Made by a program: the position numbers and the translations under genes. A stretch of 13,372 bases of DNA, from NCBI RefSeq assembly GCF_938036805.1, contig NZ_CALHWC010000007.1, forward strand, positions 1 to 13,372. Reading direction: 5' to 3'. Source of the stretch: an uncultured Streptococcus sp. (GTDB lineage: Bacteria; Bacillota; Bacilli; Lactobacillales; Streptococcaceae). Below the pieces are notes generated by a model that saw nothing but the letters and a program-made list of their open reading frames with translations, did not search any database and had not been told where the DNA came from. Positions 12,558-13,372 of this stretch are shown piece after piece (the first letter of the stretch is position 1; every line of letters begins with the position of its first letter).

Positions 12558-13372
12558 TTATCTTCTTACTTCCTGCTTGTAAAACTCTTTCAAAGCATCT
12601 TGCCAAGTCGGAATGACAAAGCCTGTAGCCTTAGCTTTGGCCAGGCTCATAGTTGAGTTGAAAGGTCGCTTAGCCTTAGCCGGGAATTTGCTGGAATCAA
12701 CAGGCTGGACTTCCACATCTGTATCTTTGAGAATTTCCACTGCAAAATCATACCAAGTGGTGTCCTCAGCCGCATCATTAGACAGATGGTAATAACCAAA
12801 TTCCTTTTGATTTTCAGCCAGATAGGTCATAAATTCAGCCAGCGTACGAGTCCAAGTTGGACGGCCATGTTGGTCATTGACTACTGTCAGAGTTTTATGT
12901 GTCTTAGCAAGATTTTGCATGGTAAAGACAAAGTTTTTGCCGTAGTTACCAAAGACCCAAGCAGTACGGATAATGTAGAAACGGCTAGAATATTTTTCAA
13001 CCAGCTCTTCACCCATGCGCTTGGTACGGCCATACTCCGTCTGCGGATCTGGCCGATCATCTACTTCCCACTCCTCACCGACAGGCTTTTGGCCGTCAAA
13101 GACATAGTCTGTTGAGATGTAGACCAAGGTTGCTCCATGTGCTTCTGCTGCTTTTGCAACATTTTCGGTTCCAGTCACATTGATGGCATAGTCCAGCTCT
13201 TTACCTTCGTCTTCAGCCGCATCAACAGCTGTATAGGCTGCACAGTGATAGACCAAGCTTGGCTTGACTTCAGCAAAGACCTTGTCCACCATTTGGGCAT
13301 TGGTAATATCCATTTCTGCCACATCAACAGCCACATACTCCTCATTGCGCTCATCCAAAAGATAGCGGAGCT
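12558..13372 (-). CDS. rmlD: dTDP-4-dehydrorhamnose reductase, N-terminus cut by window edge
   Basis: RmlD uses NADPH (or NADH) to reduce dTDP-4-dehydro-L-rhamnose, the last step to dTDP-L-rhamnose, the donor for the rhamnan made by the downstream genes. The reading frame stays open to the right edge. The TTG at 13356-13358 is an internal leucine (LRYLLDERNEE), so the real start, with the glycine-rich NAD(P)-binding motif, lies about 15 codons beyond. Seen here are VYHCAAYTAVDAAE, STDYVFDG, the catalytic Tyr/Lys pair in EYGRTKRMGE (Tyr codon at 13032-13034, Lys codon at 13020-13022), and the C-terminal KRPFNSTMS substrate-binding segment. Expected full length is about 283 residues. It is followed by its own hairpin terminator and is the gacA/sccA equivalent. 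Confidence 0.96.
   Translation of the reverse strand, partial: LRYLLDERNEEYVAVDVAEMDITNAQMVDKVFAEVKPSLVYHCAAYTAVDAAEDEGKELDYAINVTGTENVAKAAEAHGATLVYISTDYVFDGQKPVGEEWEVDDRPDPQTEYGRTKRMGEELVEKYSSRFYIIRTAWVFGNYGKNFVFTMQNLAKTHKTLTVVNDQHGRPTWTRTLAEFMTYLAENQKEFGYYHLSNDAAEDTTWYDFAVEILKDTDVEVQPVDSSKFPAKAKRPFNSTMSLAKAKATGFVIPTWQDALKEFYKQEVRR

Noticed and set aside
12786..13115. Plus-strand open frame of 109 codons opposite rmlD
   Set aside because: Complement of the conserved RmlD coding sequence, no motif or start signals.
13356..13358. TTG as start codon of rmlD
   Set aside because: The frame stays open to the window edge and reads LRYLLDERNEE, matching the interior of RmlD after the glycine-rich motif; the gene is simply truncated by the window.
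1..13372. CRISPR arrays, insertion sequences, BOX/RUP-type repeats, tRNA or rRNA genes
   Set aside because: I looked for spaced direct repeats, transposase-like proteins and tRNA-like cloverleafs and saw none; intergenic space is too small to hold most of them.

Overview
The window looks like a chromosomal segment of a Streptococcus. The ribosomal and IF3 proteins, the serine-rich LysM protein, the EbsA-like protein and the complete rhamnan-polysaccharide gene order all fit that genus. The GC content of the conserved genes (hand counts of about 43-52% on sampled 60-base lines) suggests a sanguinis/gordonii-like or suis-like species rather than S. mutans or S. pyogenes. The species is an inference. 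Every gene except a small ferredoxin gene is on the minus strand, so transcription runs from the right edge to the left.

Right part (about 13372 to 3006): genes for a rhamnose-rich cell-wall polysaccharide of the Rgp/SCC/GAC type. The order of transcription is rmlD (dTDP-L-rhamnose supply, cut by the window edge), a terminator, a good extended -10 promoter, then rgpA/gacB, rgpB/gacC, rgpC/gacD, rgpD/gacE, rgpE/gacF, rgpF/gacG and a gacH/sccH-like glycerol-phosphate transferase. The seven genes after the promoter are tightly packed, with 1-4 bp overlaps or gaps of at most 19 bp, and end at an AT-rich terminator. The implied pathway starts with rhamnosyltransferases (RgpA, B, F and probably E) building a lipid-linked rhamnan inside the cell. 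RgpC/RgpD export it, and GacH decorates it outside with glycerol phosphate. No GacI-L or SccN-like side-chain genes lie next to gacH, so the substrate of GacH is an open question. Base composition falls sharply between about 8.9 kb and 3.5 kb, which suggests a mosaic (recombined) central cassette.

Middle part (about 2935 to 1062): an EbsA-like membrane protein, a convergently encoded 4Fe-4S ferredoxin (the only plus-strand gene, possibly translated from a leaderless mRNA), a LysM-type surface protein of the SAG1386/EF1546 kind, and cytidylate kinase.

Left part (about 1072 to 1): the IF3-L35-L20 operon (infC, rpmI, rplT; rplT is cut by the left edge). It has a near-consensus extended -10 promoter embedded in the end of cmk, a structured leader of about 150 nt ending in an intrinsic terminator (an attenuator, probably the L20/IF3 autoregulatory leader), and an infC start whose Shine-Dalgarno position and homology favour a non-canonical AUA initiation codon.

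I see no mobile elements, CRISPR arrays, tRNA or rRNA genes. The most noteworthy points are the infC start and leader, the leaderless ferredoxin, the gacG/gacH junction (same frame, one amber codon apart, TTG start), gacH without obvious side-chain partners, and the composition mosaic.
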